64,000 nt of DNA from Symsagittifera roscoffensis (GCF_963678635.1 NC_087065.1:68045374-68109373); one strand, 5' to 3'; counted from the stretch's first letter, positions 55,501 to 63,837 are shown. Notes: generated from the letters alone by a model not told the origin. Made by a program: numbers and translations.

Positions 55501-56715
55501 AACATTCCAAATCCTGAAAATTTTCCCTCCTCTCTCTTATTTTAGTAGGGAAACAACTAAGGTTTTAGGCAAAGTCTAATTTTTGAACTTCGCATTTCGT
55601 CCCGCATCAGTATAACAAATCCAAAAAGTAGCAATCACATACCTCCAGCTTTAGCTGGGGCCCTAGGTGCCCTTCATTTTGGTTCACCTAGTTTTTTTTC
55701 AACATTTTCCATTTTTTTTCCGACTTGTTTTTTTGTCATGATTGTGTTGCATATAAGTGGCGCGAAGCTCCGCTTCGCCTCTGTGTAGAAATAATGTATT
55801 TGTCAATTGACCATTTAAATACAACCACAAGTGAAAAAATGGCTTGTTAATTAGATTCAGTTTGACGAAATAATAAAATTGACAATAAATTGTTTCATGC
55901 AGCTGCAAAACAAGAATTTAATTGAACGAAAGTTCGACTAATATGTTTGCTGCTTAGCATTAGAGATCCGTTTTCAGATGTCTTTAATAACAGCGTTTCG
56001 AGTTCGGTGTTTTGAAATTTGGTTTTTACACCAACTAGCTAGCGAGCGAAGTGTTTCTTATATTAAGAATTTGCTTTTTTCTAACCCAACTCGCAAAGAA
56101 GGCTTTTCATTTAATTGCACCTTTGCTGGATAGCTTTGGCAATTCAATAGCATCTGTGCTTCGCATGTGTTCGAATGAATTTGAACTGTTTTTAGAATGG
56201 GAGAATTAAGGAAGTGGCCCGGATGGAGGGTGAATTAGAAGATGTAAGGAGGCAGCTGGGTATTCTGGAACAGATGGAGGCGAAGTGGTGCTGTGCCAAG
56301 TGCTTCCTCCTCTGTCGCCCTTTCCAGTTCCTCGCAGGGCTCATCTTCTTCGCAATCTCTCTCTTTGTCGTCGGAGTTATCGTCACCACCAAGTAAACTT
56401 ATTTTTTTTGTTTCACCCTGATCTAATTAATCTTGATTTATTATTCGGTAATTTTCATTTGTAAATTACAGAAATTACAGATTGTTTTTGTTCAAAGGTC
56501 TACTAGATCTTGTTTTTGATTCGAGCTTGAAAAATTCCGCGCTTTATTGAGTTCGCGAATCTTGGTGTTTGCATCAAAAACATTAAAGAGACTAGCATGA
56601 TTATCTTTTTAGTCTTGATCGAATCCTGAATGGAGAGGGCTACAGATATGGCTACGTCATCAATGGAACTGCCTGGGTCAATCCTATTGATTATGTCCTT
56701 ACTCAGCTGCAGGTG
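43495..56715 (+). CDS. LMBRD1: LMBRD1-like lysosomal cobalamin transport membrane protein (5' nine exons)
   Basis: Exons 43495-43554, 43887-44060, 44981-45044, 45425-45596, 46306-46391, 46633-46706, 47341-47466, 56196-56392 and 56613-56715 join in phase to 352 codons with GT-AG borders. Diagnostic text is LLPVDIFLVSFAKENGQFK (exon 2; human LLPVDIFLVSYMKNQNGTFK) and the AYGMAAMPVSWIFG segment of exon 7 (human AYGMSALPLNLIKG). Several membrane spans are visible: exon 2, exon 4 (MLFVFGILPFAFFY and WTTAFVLFAALLLTLG), exon 6 and exon 8. LMBRD1 works at the lysosome membrane with ABCD4 to release vitamin B12 to the cytosol. The C-terminal third (about 190 residues in the human protein) is not in the window or was not found. 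Two introns carry repeats, the eighth a whole LINE. Confidence 0.9.
43555..43886. other. LMBRD1 intron 1
   Basis: 332 bp. A CTTTAAGGGTAGGGTTAAAGCC palindrome-like word near 43615 is the only structure seen. Confidence 0.45.
43887..44060 (+). CDS. LMBRD1: LMBRD1-like exon 2
   Basis: 58 codons; acceptor TTGTTCAG, donor AAG|GTACAA. Contains FLVCILGLLVALLSSSLLPV and DIFLVSFAKENG, the strongest family signature. Confidence 0.92.
44265..44560 (+). repeat. Dispersed 400-bp repeat family, copy 4
   Basis: Shorter, 5'-truncated copy: AGTGAAACTTAATGTTAGATTCCCAGCGGAATA-like text, TTCAAAGAG, then CAATTGACTTTTGGCTATATT at the 3' end. In LMBRD1 intron 2. Confidence 0.6.
44680..44925. repeat. Half copy of the palindromic MITE
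   Basis: TCAAAAATGGATCATTTTTGG, GTCAACCCAATTTGAGAAAA and the end TTAAATCAGCACTG correspond to the right arm of the element at 4803-5518. The left arm is missing. Confidence 0.6.
44981..45044 (+). CDS. LMBRD1: LMBRD1-like exon 3
   Basis: 64 nt; acceptor TTGTTTTAG, donor G|GTAATA (phase 1 out). Encodes EWAASKESRNEMNELMQYAYYG, matching the luminal loop before the next span. Confidence 0.82.
45045..45424. other. LMBRD1 intron 3
   Basis: 380 bp; contains a loose direct repeat (AAATGAGGAATAATCAAAGTAAA and AAATTAGGAATCATCAAATTAAA) about 140 bp apart. Nothing else seen. Confidence 0.45.
45425..45596 (+). CDS. LMBRD1: LMBRD1-like exon 4
   Basis: 172 nt; acceptor TTGTTCAG, donor GG|GTTAGT. Encodes LYGLDMLFVFGILPFAFFYN, an acidic loop (DEADEDNH) and the span WTTAFVLFAALLLTLG. 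Confidence 0.9.
45597..46305. other. LMBRD1 intron 4 with repeat remnants
   Basis: Holds the right-end remnant of the hAT-like MITE (45868-45915) and a terminal remnant ending ATCCTAGATCCGCCCCTG at 46185-46230 of the CAGGGGCGGAT element family. Confidence 0.5.
46306..46391 (+). CDS. LMBRD1: LMBRD1-like exon 5
   Basis: 86 nt; acceptor AACTTCAG, donor C|GTAAGC. Encodes ALIPLRETPGSNSSISDLEW, a luminal loop with a possible N-glycosylation site (NSS). Confidence 0.82.
46633..46706 (+). CDS. LMBRD1: LMBRD1-like exon 6
   Basis: 74 nt; acceptor GTGAGCAG, donor GGG|GTACTG. Encodes GENSLALVVNIFTTLGVFFL, a membrane span. Confidence 0.85.
46884..47126. mobile_element. Small element with CAGGGG(C/T)GGAT-type ends, copy B
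   Basis: Left end CAGGGGTGGATTCGATCCCC, right end TCCTAGAACCGCCCCCT (inverse of AGGGGGCGGTTCTAGGA). Internal text GCCCTAAACTTTTCCTTTAGCGCC matches copy A at 29913-30248. In LMBRD1 intron 6. Confidence 0.6.
47341..47466 (+). CDS. LMBRD1: LMBRD1-like exon 7
   Basis: 42 codons; acceptor CATTGCAG, donor AGG|GTAAGT. Encodes AYGMAAMPVSWIFGRLSLES and a cytosolic helix (SEQALKVRIESAKKR). Confidence 0.92.
47643..47825 (+). repeat. tRNA-derived SINE
   Basis: Head GCCGTGGCTGAGAGGTTAAG with a degraded box B, then CTTATTTCTACTTTTTCTTA, TTTCACTTTATAGAGCTAC and CTAGTGTTTGCGAG. Same body as the copies at 31085, 39226 and 56785. Confidence 0.6.
47918..48115 (+). repeat. tRNA-derived SINE
   Basis: Head GGGCCCGTGGAGCAGATGCA, body TTATTTCACTTTTTAGAGAC, then TGTTTGCGAGGTGCAGATTT and the TTTGAACTTCGGACTTTTAC tail also found at 38700. 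Confidence 0.55.
48236..48325 (+). repeat. tRNA-like SINE head
   Basis: GGATGAGTAGTAAAGCGCAT followed by AACTCTTAACACGAAGGTAG and ACGGTTTTAATCCCA reads as D arm, anticodon arm and T arm of a tRNA-like head. A 78-codon frame starting nearby is not a gene. Confidence 0.5.
48645..48720 (+). repeat. tRNA-like SINE head
   Basis: CACAGTAGGGCGGTCGACTT followed by GAGGTTTGACTCTTG shows box A- and box B-like positions at tRNA spacing, degraded. Confidence 0.4.
50100..51010. repeat. Dispersed repeat shared with 1580-2110, containing a hairpin
   Basis: Shares CTAGTCTCTTTTTGC, TTTATCTACTACCTTCG and GCCCTCGGAATAGT with the left-hand copy. A 126-bp hairpin (50461-50586) is inserted in it. Confidence 0.55.
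50461..50586. mobile_element. 126-bp hairpin mini-element
   Basis: Starts CAGGGGAGCTTCACACTACC and ends GGTAGTTTGAAGCTCCCCTG. The arms of about 43 bases pair with a few mismatches (CCGTTATATCCACGGAACCC against GGGTTCAGTGGAGATAACGG). No target duplication was evident. Confidence 0.7.
51949..52404 (+). pseudogene. LINE ORF2 N-terminus: 2A-like motif plus endonuclease start
   Basis: First 152 codons of ORF2. The 2A-like core GDIEVNPGP is at 51976-52002. The endonuclease strands LKYITLNCRSIKNK, GLTETWLDE and GGGTLLLIPK follow. The frame is lost at 52404, before the catalytic GDFN motif, which is found in another frame at 52509. Confidence 0.8.
52509..53180 (+). pseudogene. LINE ORF2 endonuclease end and linker
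   Basis: 223 codons beginning with MGDFNINYL (catalytic GDFN) and TYNSKNSQSILDNIITT, PINTDHLI (catalytic-like SDH position reads TDH), followed by a long helical linker typical of the region before the RT. Ends in a stop. Confidence 0.75.
53198..54098 (+). pseudogene. LINE ORF2 reverse transcriptase, first half
   Basis: Two frames (53198-53665 and 53730-54098) cover the RT start (KPLGPSKIPAWALK), the first catalytic Asp (AAFLDLSKAFDSLSH) and GVPQGTVLGPLLFN. The second frame ends with a TAG at 54096-54098, directly before ADDT, where the family normally has Tyr or Phe: a nonsense change at the catalytic box. Confidence 0.78.
54099..54978 (+). pseudogene. LINE ORF2 reverse transcriptase end and C-terminal domain
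   Basis: ADDTTL directly after the stop, then NRLMINVDKSQFIVF and VKFLGVNIDISLTF (54183-54530), then the C-terminal region (54709-54978) ending in RIQGHLF. Frame breaks near 54160 and 54530. Confidence 0.72.
55143..55475 (+). repeat. Dispersed 400-bp repeat family, copy 5
   Basis: AGAGGTCACGAAAAACGTGA, CCCAGCGAAATAAAAG, CCAGTTTTCTCAAATTAG and 3' end TAACTGTCGGTTGGCAATGT. It begins directly after the LINE 3' end. Confidence 0.7.
55476..56195. other. LMBRD1 intron 8, right part
   Basis: Non-coding; contains a SINE-tail hairpin fragment at 55752-55790 (GCGAAGCTCCGCTTCGCC). Confidence 0.45.
56196..56392 (+). CDS. LMBRD1: LMBRD1-like exon 8
   Basis: 197 nt; acceptor TTTTTAG, donor AA|GTAAAC. 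Encodes a charged helix (MEGELEDVRRQLGILEQMEA), a Cys-rich stretch and the span LAGLIFFAISLFVVGVIVTT. Confidence 0.9.
56613..56715 (+). CDS. LMBRD1: LMBRD1-like exon 9
   Basis: 103 nt; acceptor CTTTTTAG, donor GTG|GTAAGT (a GT three bases earlier is also possible). Encodes LDRILNGEGYRYGYVINGT with NPIDYVLTQLQ, matching the human SNLDKAL...GANLSNPLNMLL region. Confidence 0.88.
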
Positions 56716-56784
56716 GTAAGTGTTGACTAAATAAATCATCAGAATTTTTTAGGAGTCGATGAACGTAGAGCTAGTAAATTGCCT

Positions 56785-56970
56785 AGGGTATGTGACGCAG
56801 TTGCGAGGACAGGCGGTTCTATATCTACTGGTTGTAGGATCGAATCCGGCATATTAAAAAATTTAATTTTTTAGGCTATTCTTACTTTTTATTTATTTTA
56901 CTTTGTAGAGCTGCTTTTTTGTCGTTCGCGCTAGTGTTTGCGAAGAGCAGCTTCGCCTCTGCGTTTGAAT
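56785..56970 (+). repeat. tRNA-derived SINE
   Basis: Head with GGTATGTGACGCAGTTGCGA and a clear box B GGATCGAATCC, then the shared body TTATTTTACTTTGTAGAGCT and the hairpin end GTGTTTGCGAAGAGCAGCTT CGCCTCTG. It is the best-preserved copy of the family in the window. Confidence 0.7.
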
Positions 56971-57617
56971 ATGAATTATCTCTGAATATTAAGAGTTGAT
57001 TTTGATATATGTTCTTAAACTTTCAAGTTGTGAGCATTTTATTATATATAATCATTACAAATTCCGAATGAAATCATTAGACGTACAGAATTACAAATGA
57101 AAAAAACATCACTTGAGAGAGCGCGGTTAGACTGACTAAATTAAGCTTGTTTTCAGGCGTCTCAGAGCGAGAATCAAAATTGTTTTTCTTGGTACTCTTG
57201 AAGTTAGGGGGAAGAAAATCTTGGGATGAGAGCACAGCTTGATCACAAAAGGATGAAAGTTTTACCGTTTGATAGAAATTGCAGGTTTACCAGAATAGTA
57301 ATAATAATAATAAAAATCGTAATCATAAGAATCATAATCATAATAAAAAAATTTTTAAATGTCGAAAAACAAGGAAGAAGGCAAATACAGATTTGTTTTA
57401 GTGTAACTACAAAACAGCTTATTAATCAGATAACTATTAGCTTGAATATAGTTATTTCAAAATTGATGGTTAAAGTTGTTTAGTTCCTGGTTATTAAAAT
57501 TTTTCATCCTTTTTGTAAATTAGGCAACAAAAAGAGCAAAATCGTGAAAAGTGCTCGTTCTGGCAGCAATCGAGTGCTTTGGTGCAAACTTTGAGTATGC
57601 GGCGACAGCTCTCGCTA
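56971..57617. other. Non-coding DNA with an AT microsatellite
   Basis: 57297-57351 is an imperfect (AAT/ATC)n tract. Nothing else recognised. Confidence 0.5.
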
Positions 57618-58050
57618 ATTTGAGAGTGATGAACGTAGTAAAGATTCTTATATAGATCTTGATTTTTTCCTGTTTTTTTTTTCAGGAAACGTCTTAAGAG
57701 TCTAATAACGACAGATATGCATTCATACATTTTGATGCATTAATGATTGCTTTTAAGTATAAATGCATTTTTAGAGTTCAATTTAAATTCATCAACGTGA
57801 ATGATTTCTAATTTCGAAAATGGAATTTAATTTTTAGATCTTCAGCGGAATAAAAACTTAAACTATTGATCCAGTTTTCTCAAGTTGGGTTAATTTTATA
57901 AAAAAACTGCCAATCATAAATTGTTCTAGAAATTCAAAATGCTTATAAGGCATCTACTTTTTTCTTTGAATTGTGAAAGATGAGATTTTTTAAAGAAATT
58001 CATTGTTTTTTAATGTTTACTCGCGTTCATTACTTTTTTCCAGTCTTCGA
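57618..58050 (+). repeat. Dispersed 400-bp repeat family, copy 6
   Basis: Full 5' part (GATGAACGTAGTAAAGATTC, TTATATAGATCTTGATTTTT, TGCATTCATACATTTTGATG) then the CCAGTTTTCTCAAGTTGGGT block and TTACTTTTTTCCAGTCTTCG. It shows that the 5' sequence seen alone at 27530 belongs to the same family. Confidence 0.65.
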
Positions 58051-58488
58051 TTTGTCACATTTCTTCACATTACTTTTTGGAAATTCTTAGATTGGCGTTT
58101 ACTCCGTATTACTTTGCACTAAACTTTTAGCAATTCGTCAGAATGTTTTTTATCAGAAGAAAATTTTTTATCATATTGTTTGACGTATGTAATTGATTCG
58201 ATTTTTTTTATAACATGGTTTTGTAGCAGACGTTTCGGGAGCATTTTGTTCGAATTTTATTCTTTCAGTTGATGCATAAACGAGAATACCATATTGTAAA
58301 ATTGGCTCAACAAAAGTTTTATAGGTTCAAAGAAGCTGCTTTTTTGTCAACATTTTTCTGTCTGTAAAAAAGCCCACAGTATTGGCGTACTTTTTGTTTA
58401 AATTAATTAACGTGGTTTTCGAACATTAAATTATAATCTTAAGTATTTCGAAGATATTTGAAACTTGCTTTAAAAAAAATTTTCGCTA

Positions 58489-58923
58489 TTAGTTTTTGTA
58501 TCTGTAGAATGTTTCAGAGCTAACTTTTGCCGAAAAGCATAGTTTTTTTTCTCTGTTAAGTGTTAGTTTATTGCTTGCTAACCAAACATTAGTTTCGTTT
58601 AAGACTTTTTGGGGATCTGCTTTCAGACTATTTAATGAAGAGGTTGTTTGTATGACTGTATCATACGGATAGGGTAACACGTTACTAACTTGTTGAGGGT
58701 TGTTGCTTTTTTTTCCTATATCATTTAGGATTGTTGTGGGACACCAAACTTTATTCCTTGAACTTTTGTTTTTTGTCTCAATGTACACAGATTGTATTCT
58801 GTTTGCTAAATACGATTTTAATAAATTAAAAATAGGGCCCCTAAGTCCACATAACTGGTGTTTATCCAGCAGAATAGTATGTTTGACAGTGTGAAAGGCT
58901 TTTTCAGGTCTATGAATAAGCAT
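58489..58923 (-). pseudogene. LINE reverse transcriptase fragment
   Basis: 144-codon open frame. RT motifs: EKAFHTVKHTILL (first catalytic region, the Asp is lost), LRGPIFNLLKSYLANRIQSV, and DTVIQTTSSLNSLKADPQKV around the second box, where only the D of ADD-T remains. The PQG box reads VWCPTTIL and is altered. Confidence 0.72.
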
Positions 58924-59290
58924 TGGGCTAAGATGGTTTCATCATTCCAGTGAAATCTATTTTCCTCAATCAGGGATACAATAGCATCTGCAGTGCCACG
59001 TTGTGAACTAAATCGAAACTGATTTTCATTGAACGTACACAGATTGTTTTCTGTTAGCCTAATACGATTTCAATAAGTGAAAAACATGCCCTGTAAGTCC
59101 ACATGACTCGTGTTTACCCAGCAGAATAGTATGTTCGACAGTGTCATAAGTTTTTCAGGTCTATGAATAAGCATTGGGCTAAGATGGTTTGATGTTTCCA
59201 ATGAAATTGTTTTTCTCAATCAGGGATACAATAGCAACTATAGTGCCGCGTTTTCAGCTAAATCAAAACTGATTTTGATTGAACATATTT
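58789..59290. repeat. Tandem duplication of a 250-bp LINE segment
   Basis: 58789-59038 and 59039-59290 align along their length (ACAGATTGT.TTCTGTT, CAGCAGAATAGTATGTT, CAGGTCTATGAATAAGCATT, TCAATCAGGGATACAATAGC) with roughly one difference in eight bases by eye, so the duplication is old. Confidence 0.82.
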
Positions 59291-59578
59291 CTTTTGTCAA
59301 AAAAATTGGTCAATATTATTGAAAGTGAGCTTCTCGAAAAATTTGCCGAAAACCGGTATAAAAGAAAATGGTCTGAAATCAGCAGGATCTTTTTTGTTAC
59401 CGTCTTTGTGTATAAAAATTACTTCAGCAATTTTTAGGATTTTCGGAAAAATCTGGCAGAAGCATTTTTGAAAAAAGCGCTGTAAGCAACTCCAAAAGTA
59501 CAGGCTGATGTTTTTTTAGAACAAAATATTTAATGTTGTATGGGTCATGGCTGTATTTCGGTTTCATGTTTTCAAACA

Positions 59579-59785
59579 GTTTCTATTTTTGTTGCTTACT
59601 AGTTTCAAATAAAAAGATTCGATTGGAGCGAAACGTTGTCGCCTGGCCGAAAAAAATTTTGCTGCGAGGTTTTTTCCTATGGTAAAAAAATTACTCATAA
59701 CCCAACTTTTTTCGGCCAGGCGATGGAAATTTTTGCTCCAATCAAATCTTTTTATTTGAAACCAATAAACCCAAAAATAGAAAGT
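59579..59785. repeat. Inverted repeat, about 78-bp arms
   Basis: Left arm TTTCAAATAAAAAGATTCGA ... CGCCTGGCCGAAAAAA and right arm TTTTTTCGGCCAGGCG ... AATCAAATCTTTTTATTTGA pair with a spacer of about 50 bases. Confidence 0.8.
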
Positions 59786-59795
59786 GTTAAAATTT

Positions 59796-60452
59796 CTCTT
59801 TAATAGATTCTAATGAATCTTTTTCAAGACTGCACGAAAATTTGATAGATAAATTACATTTGATTGTTCCCAAAAAATGTATCCAAAAAGCGATAAAAAG
59901 TTTGGATTAAACATGAAATAAAAAAGGCGGGCACAAAAACCATCGATTACTAAACCAGTTCTGAAAGACTTGGTGCATCACCAAAAGACTCGGTGCATCA
60001 GCATGGCGCAAAAAATATCAAATCCAATCAGCCTTTGTGAAAAAATTAATAGCTAGTAAAAGGAAAGCGTTAATCTAAACAAGTTTAATATTTTTTCTGT
60101 TTTCAACCTGTTAATTCATTCGTTCTGAAAAATTCTTTGTTGTGAATATTTGCTTCAAATTTTCTTGATAGAACGCTTTCCTTTTCTTGATAGAACGCTA
60201 TTAATTTTTTCACAAAAGCTGATTGGATTTCATATTTTTTCCGCCACGCTGATGCACCGAGTCATTTGGTGATGCACCGAGTCTTTTAGAACTGGTTTAG
60301 TAATCGATGTTTTTGTGGCCGCCTTTTCTATTTCATCATTATTCCAAACTTTTTATCCCTTTTTGGATACTTATTCGGGAAAAATCATATCTAATTTATC
60401 TATCAAATTTTTGTGCAGTCTTGAAAAAGATTCATTAGAATCTATTAAAGAG
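59796..60452. repeat. Large fold-back (arms about 280 bp, loop about 100 bp)
   Basis: The left arm begins CTCTTTAATAGATTCTAATG and the right arm ends CATTAGAATCTATTAAAGAG. Inside, GCAGTCTTGAAAAAG, TAATCGAT, ACTGGTTTAG, GATGCACCGAGTC (twice) and CCGCCACGCTGATGCACC all recur inverted. Loop 60072-60171. It lies between the endonuclease and RT parts of the minus-strand LINE. Confidence 0.82.
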
Positions 60453-60739
60453 ATGATCGTTAAGTTAGTCGATGTCAGGTCTAAGACTGGCCCTGAGATC
60501 TTCAACTAATTTATTAGAATGCAGGTTATATCACGGTCTAGTTAGATGTTTTTGAATGGGATTCTCTGATTTTGGGTTACAATGTTACAGTGTTATGATC
60601 GCTTACTGATGTTCGAATTGTTTTGGTTTGACATATTTGGTTAAAGAGATTGATACACTATTTGTTCCTACTACTTTCTCTGGCCGCTTGCTTGCTGTTG
60701 GCAAGTTTCAGTTCTCAAATATCTAGTACTACTATGAAT

Positions 60740-61310
60740 TCATTTTTTCTTGTTTTCGTTCAATTCATTAATGTTGAAATCATTAAATACTGCATGTTTT
60801 GCCTGGGGTTCAATCATAAGACTATCTGAAATTTTACGAAGCTTGTCTAATGTTTGCGAATTATTTGCGCTGGGTGGTATATAAATACACGAAAATATGA
60901 TGCTATTGCAATGTTTTGTCACAATTCGAATGCTCGGAATTTGGATTTTGTTATCATTTAATTTTTGGAGTGCCTCAAAAATGATAATTTCTCTGACATG
61001 TATACCTACTCCACCTCTTTTTTTCTTGAGCAGTCAATTAAAAACTGATACCCCAAATATTTAATTAAGTTGGTTAATTGATTTTCCTTCAACCATGTTT
61101 TTGTTATACCTATCATTATTGGCTTTGAATTTAGTTGAGCAACTAAAACTTCAAATTCGGAAAGGTTTTTCGGAAGCAATCTTATGGTTTGTAGTAAAAT
61201 TTAGTTGCTTGAATACATACTTTAATGACCCCTATGAATCTTTGTTGATCCTTGAAACAAATGCTTTTTTTGCATTCTCTCGGTTGATTTACATTGAGTT
61301 TTGATGAGTG
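60740..61310 (-). pseudogene. LINE endonuclease domain fragment
   Basis: Minus-strand frame with RGGVGIHVREIIIFEALQKL, SIIFSCIYIPPSANNSQTLD and HAVFNDFNINELN: the GG-G-I strand and the GDFN-like box (the Gly reads Asn) of EEP endonucleases. The upstream part to 61310 is more decayed. Confidence 0.65.
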
Positions 61311-62867
61311 CTACTAAACTATTAAAAGGAAAGAAACTGGATTAGATCAAAAAAATTCCGCGTAATCACAGAGCTGTTAAAATTTTTATAGTTGGTATTG
61401 CACCGGAAAAAAAGTAGGACCCCTTAACTGAAGGACCCCTTAACTGATTTATTGGTTGCGTAATCAAAAACCAGTCAGATCTGCTTGCGTTATCACAAGC
61501 AGGGCCAACAAAGGACTCTCCGATACTTTAACCGAGCACTGATTTGAAATAAGTTTATTTCACTGTCAATTTAGCAAAAATCGAAAAAAGTACCGAGAAA
61601 ATTCATGAAGTCAACTGAAGAGAGAAAACTAATTTAGACTGCCCAAAAAAAGGGAAAAAAATATGAGAAAACTCCCTTTTCTCTCTGAATTACAAGTACA
61701 AGGAAATATACTTGAAATGTTTAATTCATGAAACAAACTTTTAACGAGAGTCTTGCACAGCTCGTCATTAATAACTCTAAGTTTTAAGCTTCAGTTCCTC
61801 CTTGTAGTAAAGTAGCAGACGCTTTGATTGCCTATTTTGGGCAGCGTTATGTTTTTTACTGGTGGAGACTTTTTGTGAGCAGTTGCATCCTCTCTTGCAA
61901 CTTGAAGCTTTCTCAAGCTTTTTCAGTTTATCGACCGTTAACTTTGACATCTTTTTTTGAATTTTTCCCGTCCTCACTGCAACCGAAAAACCAAAACCAC
62001 GCAGTTGTTCATGGTGGTCTTCGAGACCCATCTGCTTTGCAGCTGCAATCATTTCTGTATCTGCTTTGGGCAGCGGCTCGTTTAAGTAAATCCCTTGTTC
62101 ATTTGGTGCTTTAAATTTTTGCGTAAAATTCGCGTGCTGTTCCGTATTACCGACTTATCATCAAAGTACACAAACTTGCAGATGAGAATCGGCAAAAGTC
62201 ATTGTAATCCGCAAGCAGAATATGACACGCCTTTGTTTCTTCTATTTAAATTTCAATTCCCAAATTGTTTTTGGAAATTTCTGTCTCGATGGTTACGTCA
62301 TTTACTGTTCTGGCATCAAAGGGTGGGTTAGCAAAATTGAGACTGTCCTTGCATGAGTATCATTCTTGCGATCTTAGCCTCTCTTCCATATCATTTTGAT
62401 TTAGCAAAAATTCCTCAAAAAGTTTTACTATTTTGTCATCTTGTTGATTGTGCAGTATGCTATCATGCCTTATGACTGGAAAATTAAATTTCAAATGAGA
62501 AATGTATCAAATTTCAAACAAAATGTCCATTTTAGACTTTTTTGTTCGGCATGCTAGTTCTGAGTGCGAGGCGCTTTCAGATGAGTTGGGACTAGGGTAT
62601 AGTATCAAAAAGTATTCCTGAACTTCAGATGAGTCCAATTAATAGACGTATTTTTTTAATTTCGCTTTTTTTCCAGATTTTCCATTGCACAAAAGTATTC
62701 AGCTCATTCAAATTGTACGTGCTGTTTATTTGCTTTCTTGCTTTTTGTGAAAAATTATGAGCGAGTTTGAATAAATGACTGTTCAGTAGCGATAATCGTG
62801 ATGTGCTTTTTTTTGGGACTTTGGACTGAATTGATTTTGGTCCTGCTGTTACTTTATATTTCTTTTT
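61311..62867. other. Non-coding DNA, nothing firm
   Basis: A 91-codon minus frame at 61777-62052 is Lys-rich with CKRGCNC; it has no recognised family and is not called as a gene. The rest shows no feature. Confidence 0.4.
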
Positions 62868-63268
62868 AAGAGTCAATGATCGTAGTTCAGAGTCTTGTAT
62901 AGGTGGCGATTATTTTTTAAATTTGTTCAGGCTCAAGTTTTACTTTTATTTTCGTGGTCTGATTTCTTTCGATTTCTTTTCAAAATCAGTTCTTTTCGTT
63001 TCTTAAGGTAGGCAAAATCCACTATTGAACGGCGAAAGTGTCAAGGTTACGAAAAACGTGATCGACTTCTATTTTCGAAAGTGGAATTTAATTTTTAAGT
63101 TTTCCCAGCGAAATAAAAAAAATACGTATTGATCCAGTTTTCTCAAATTTGGTCAATTTTATCGAAAAAATGCCACTCAGAAGTTGTTTTACAAATTCAA
63201 AGAGCTTTAAGAGCATATACTTTTTTTTCGGTTAATTGCGTTCATTGGCAGTTGGCTATATTATAAGT
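62868..63268 (+). repeat. Dispersed 400-bp repeat family, copy 7
   Basis: Starts AAGAGTCAATGATCGTAGTT, has AGGTTACGAAAAACGTGATC, CCAGTTTTCTCAAATTTGGT and ends GGCAGTTGGCTATATTATA. Confidence 0.7.
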
Positions 63269-63837
63269 TTGCATTGAAAGTTCATTTTGCTAGAATTTGT
63301 GTTTTTTTTTTTCGGGGATCTTTTAATTACCGTGATTTGGAATTCAAAAAACGTGTCATCTTTTTTTTTTTTCATTTGTTTCTGCTCTGCTTCGCCTCCC
63401 TTTAAAATAATGGAACTGGTTTTTTTTATCAAAGTTTTTGGTCGATTTTTTTTGGCCCTGAAGTCTCCTTTTTTTGCTACAACAAAAAATCGTGTTTTCG
63501 ACTGCTAATTTTGTTTCAGCTGTACGCCAGCTACGTATGTCCTCCAATTTTTTCCATTCCCTTTTCGATGTTAGTATTTCCAACTTCGGAGGTACCGCCT
63601 TTTGTTTAGTTGATAGTTTAGTTCTCGTGAAGTTGCGGACTTGAATTTGAAGTTGAAAATTGCACGCTAAAAAATCTGCGATTTTTTCGTGAGTGCGATT
63701 TATACCCTTTTAAGACCATTTATCCACGACGGAAAGGACCAACACAAGATCTGTACAGCTCATCACGGCGAACCGCTGTTGTGCCCCTCTTTTAAGAACT
63801 ACATGCAATCTTTTTGGTTATTTTTCTGGGCTGCAAC
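63269..63837. other. Non-coding DNA
   Basis: AT-rich with T and A homopolymers; a TTTCAG at 63516-63521 is followed by a short open stretch that does not match the next part of LMBRD1. Nothing else seen. Confidence 0.4.

Larger units (their letters stand above)
58489..61310 (-). mobile_element. Decayed minus-strand LINE interrupted by a fold-back
   Basis: On the minus strand the endonuclease comes first (61310 to 60740; RGGVGIHVREII, SCIYIPPSANN, NDFNINELN), then a 657-bp fold-back (59796-60452), then the reverse transcriptase (about 59560 to 58489; EKAFHTVKHTILLDKHQLCG, FNLLKSYLANRIQSVYI, DTVIQ, NKLTLNREK). Many stops and frame changes. Part of the RT is present twice in tandem (58789-59038 and 59039-59290). 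Confidence 0.75.

Noticed and set aside
57297-57351. CRISPR-like short repeats
   Set aside because: It is an imperfect AT microsatellite without regular spacers, in a eukaryotic genome.
61777-62052. Minus-strand 91-codon Lys-rich frame with CKRGCNC
   Set aside because: A possible transposon remnant, but no second motif or family could be identified.
63519-63609. Possible next exon of the LMBRD1-like gene after a TTTCAG acceptor
   Set aside because: The translation (starting LYASYVCPP) does not match the expected LMBRD1 segment and runs into a stop at 63607-63609 without a convincing donor.
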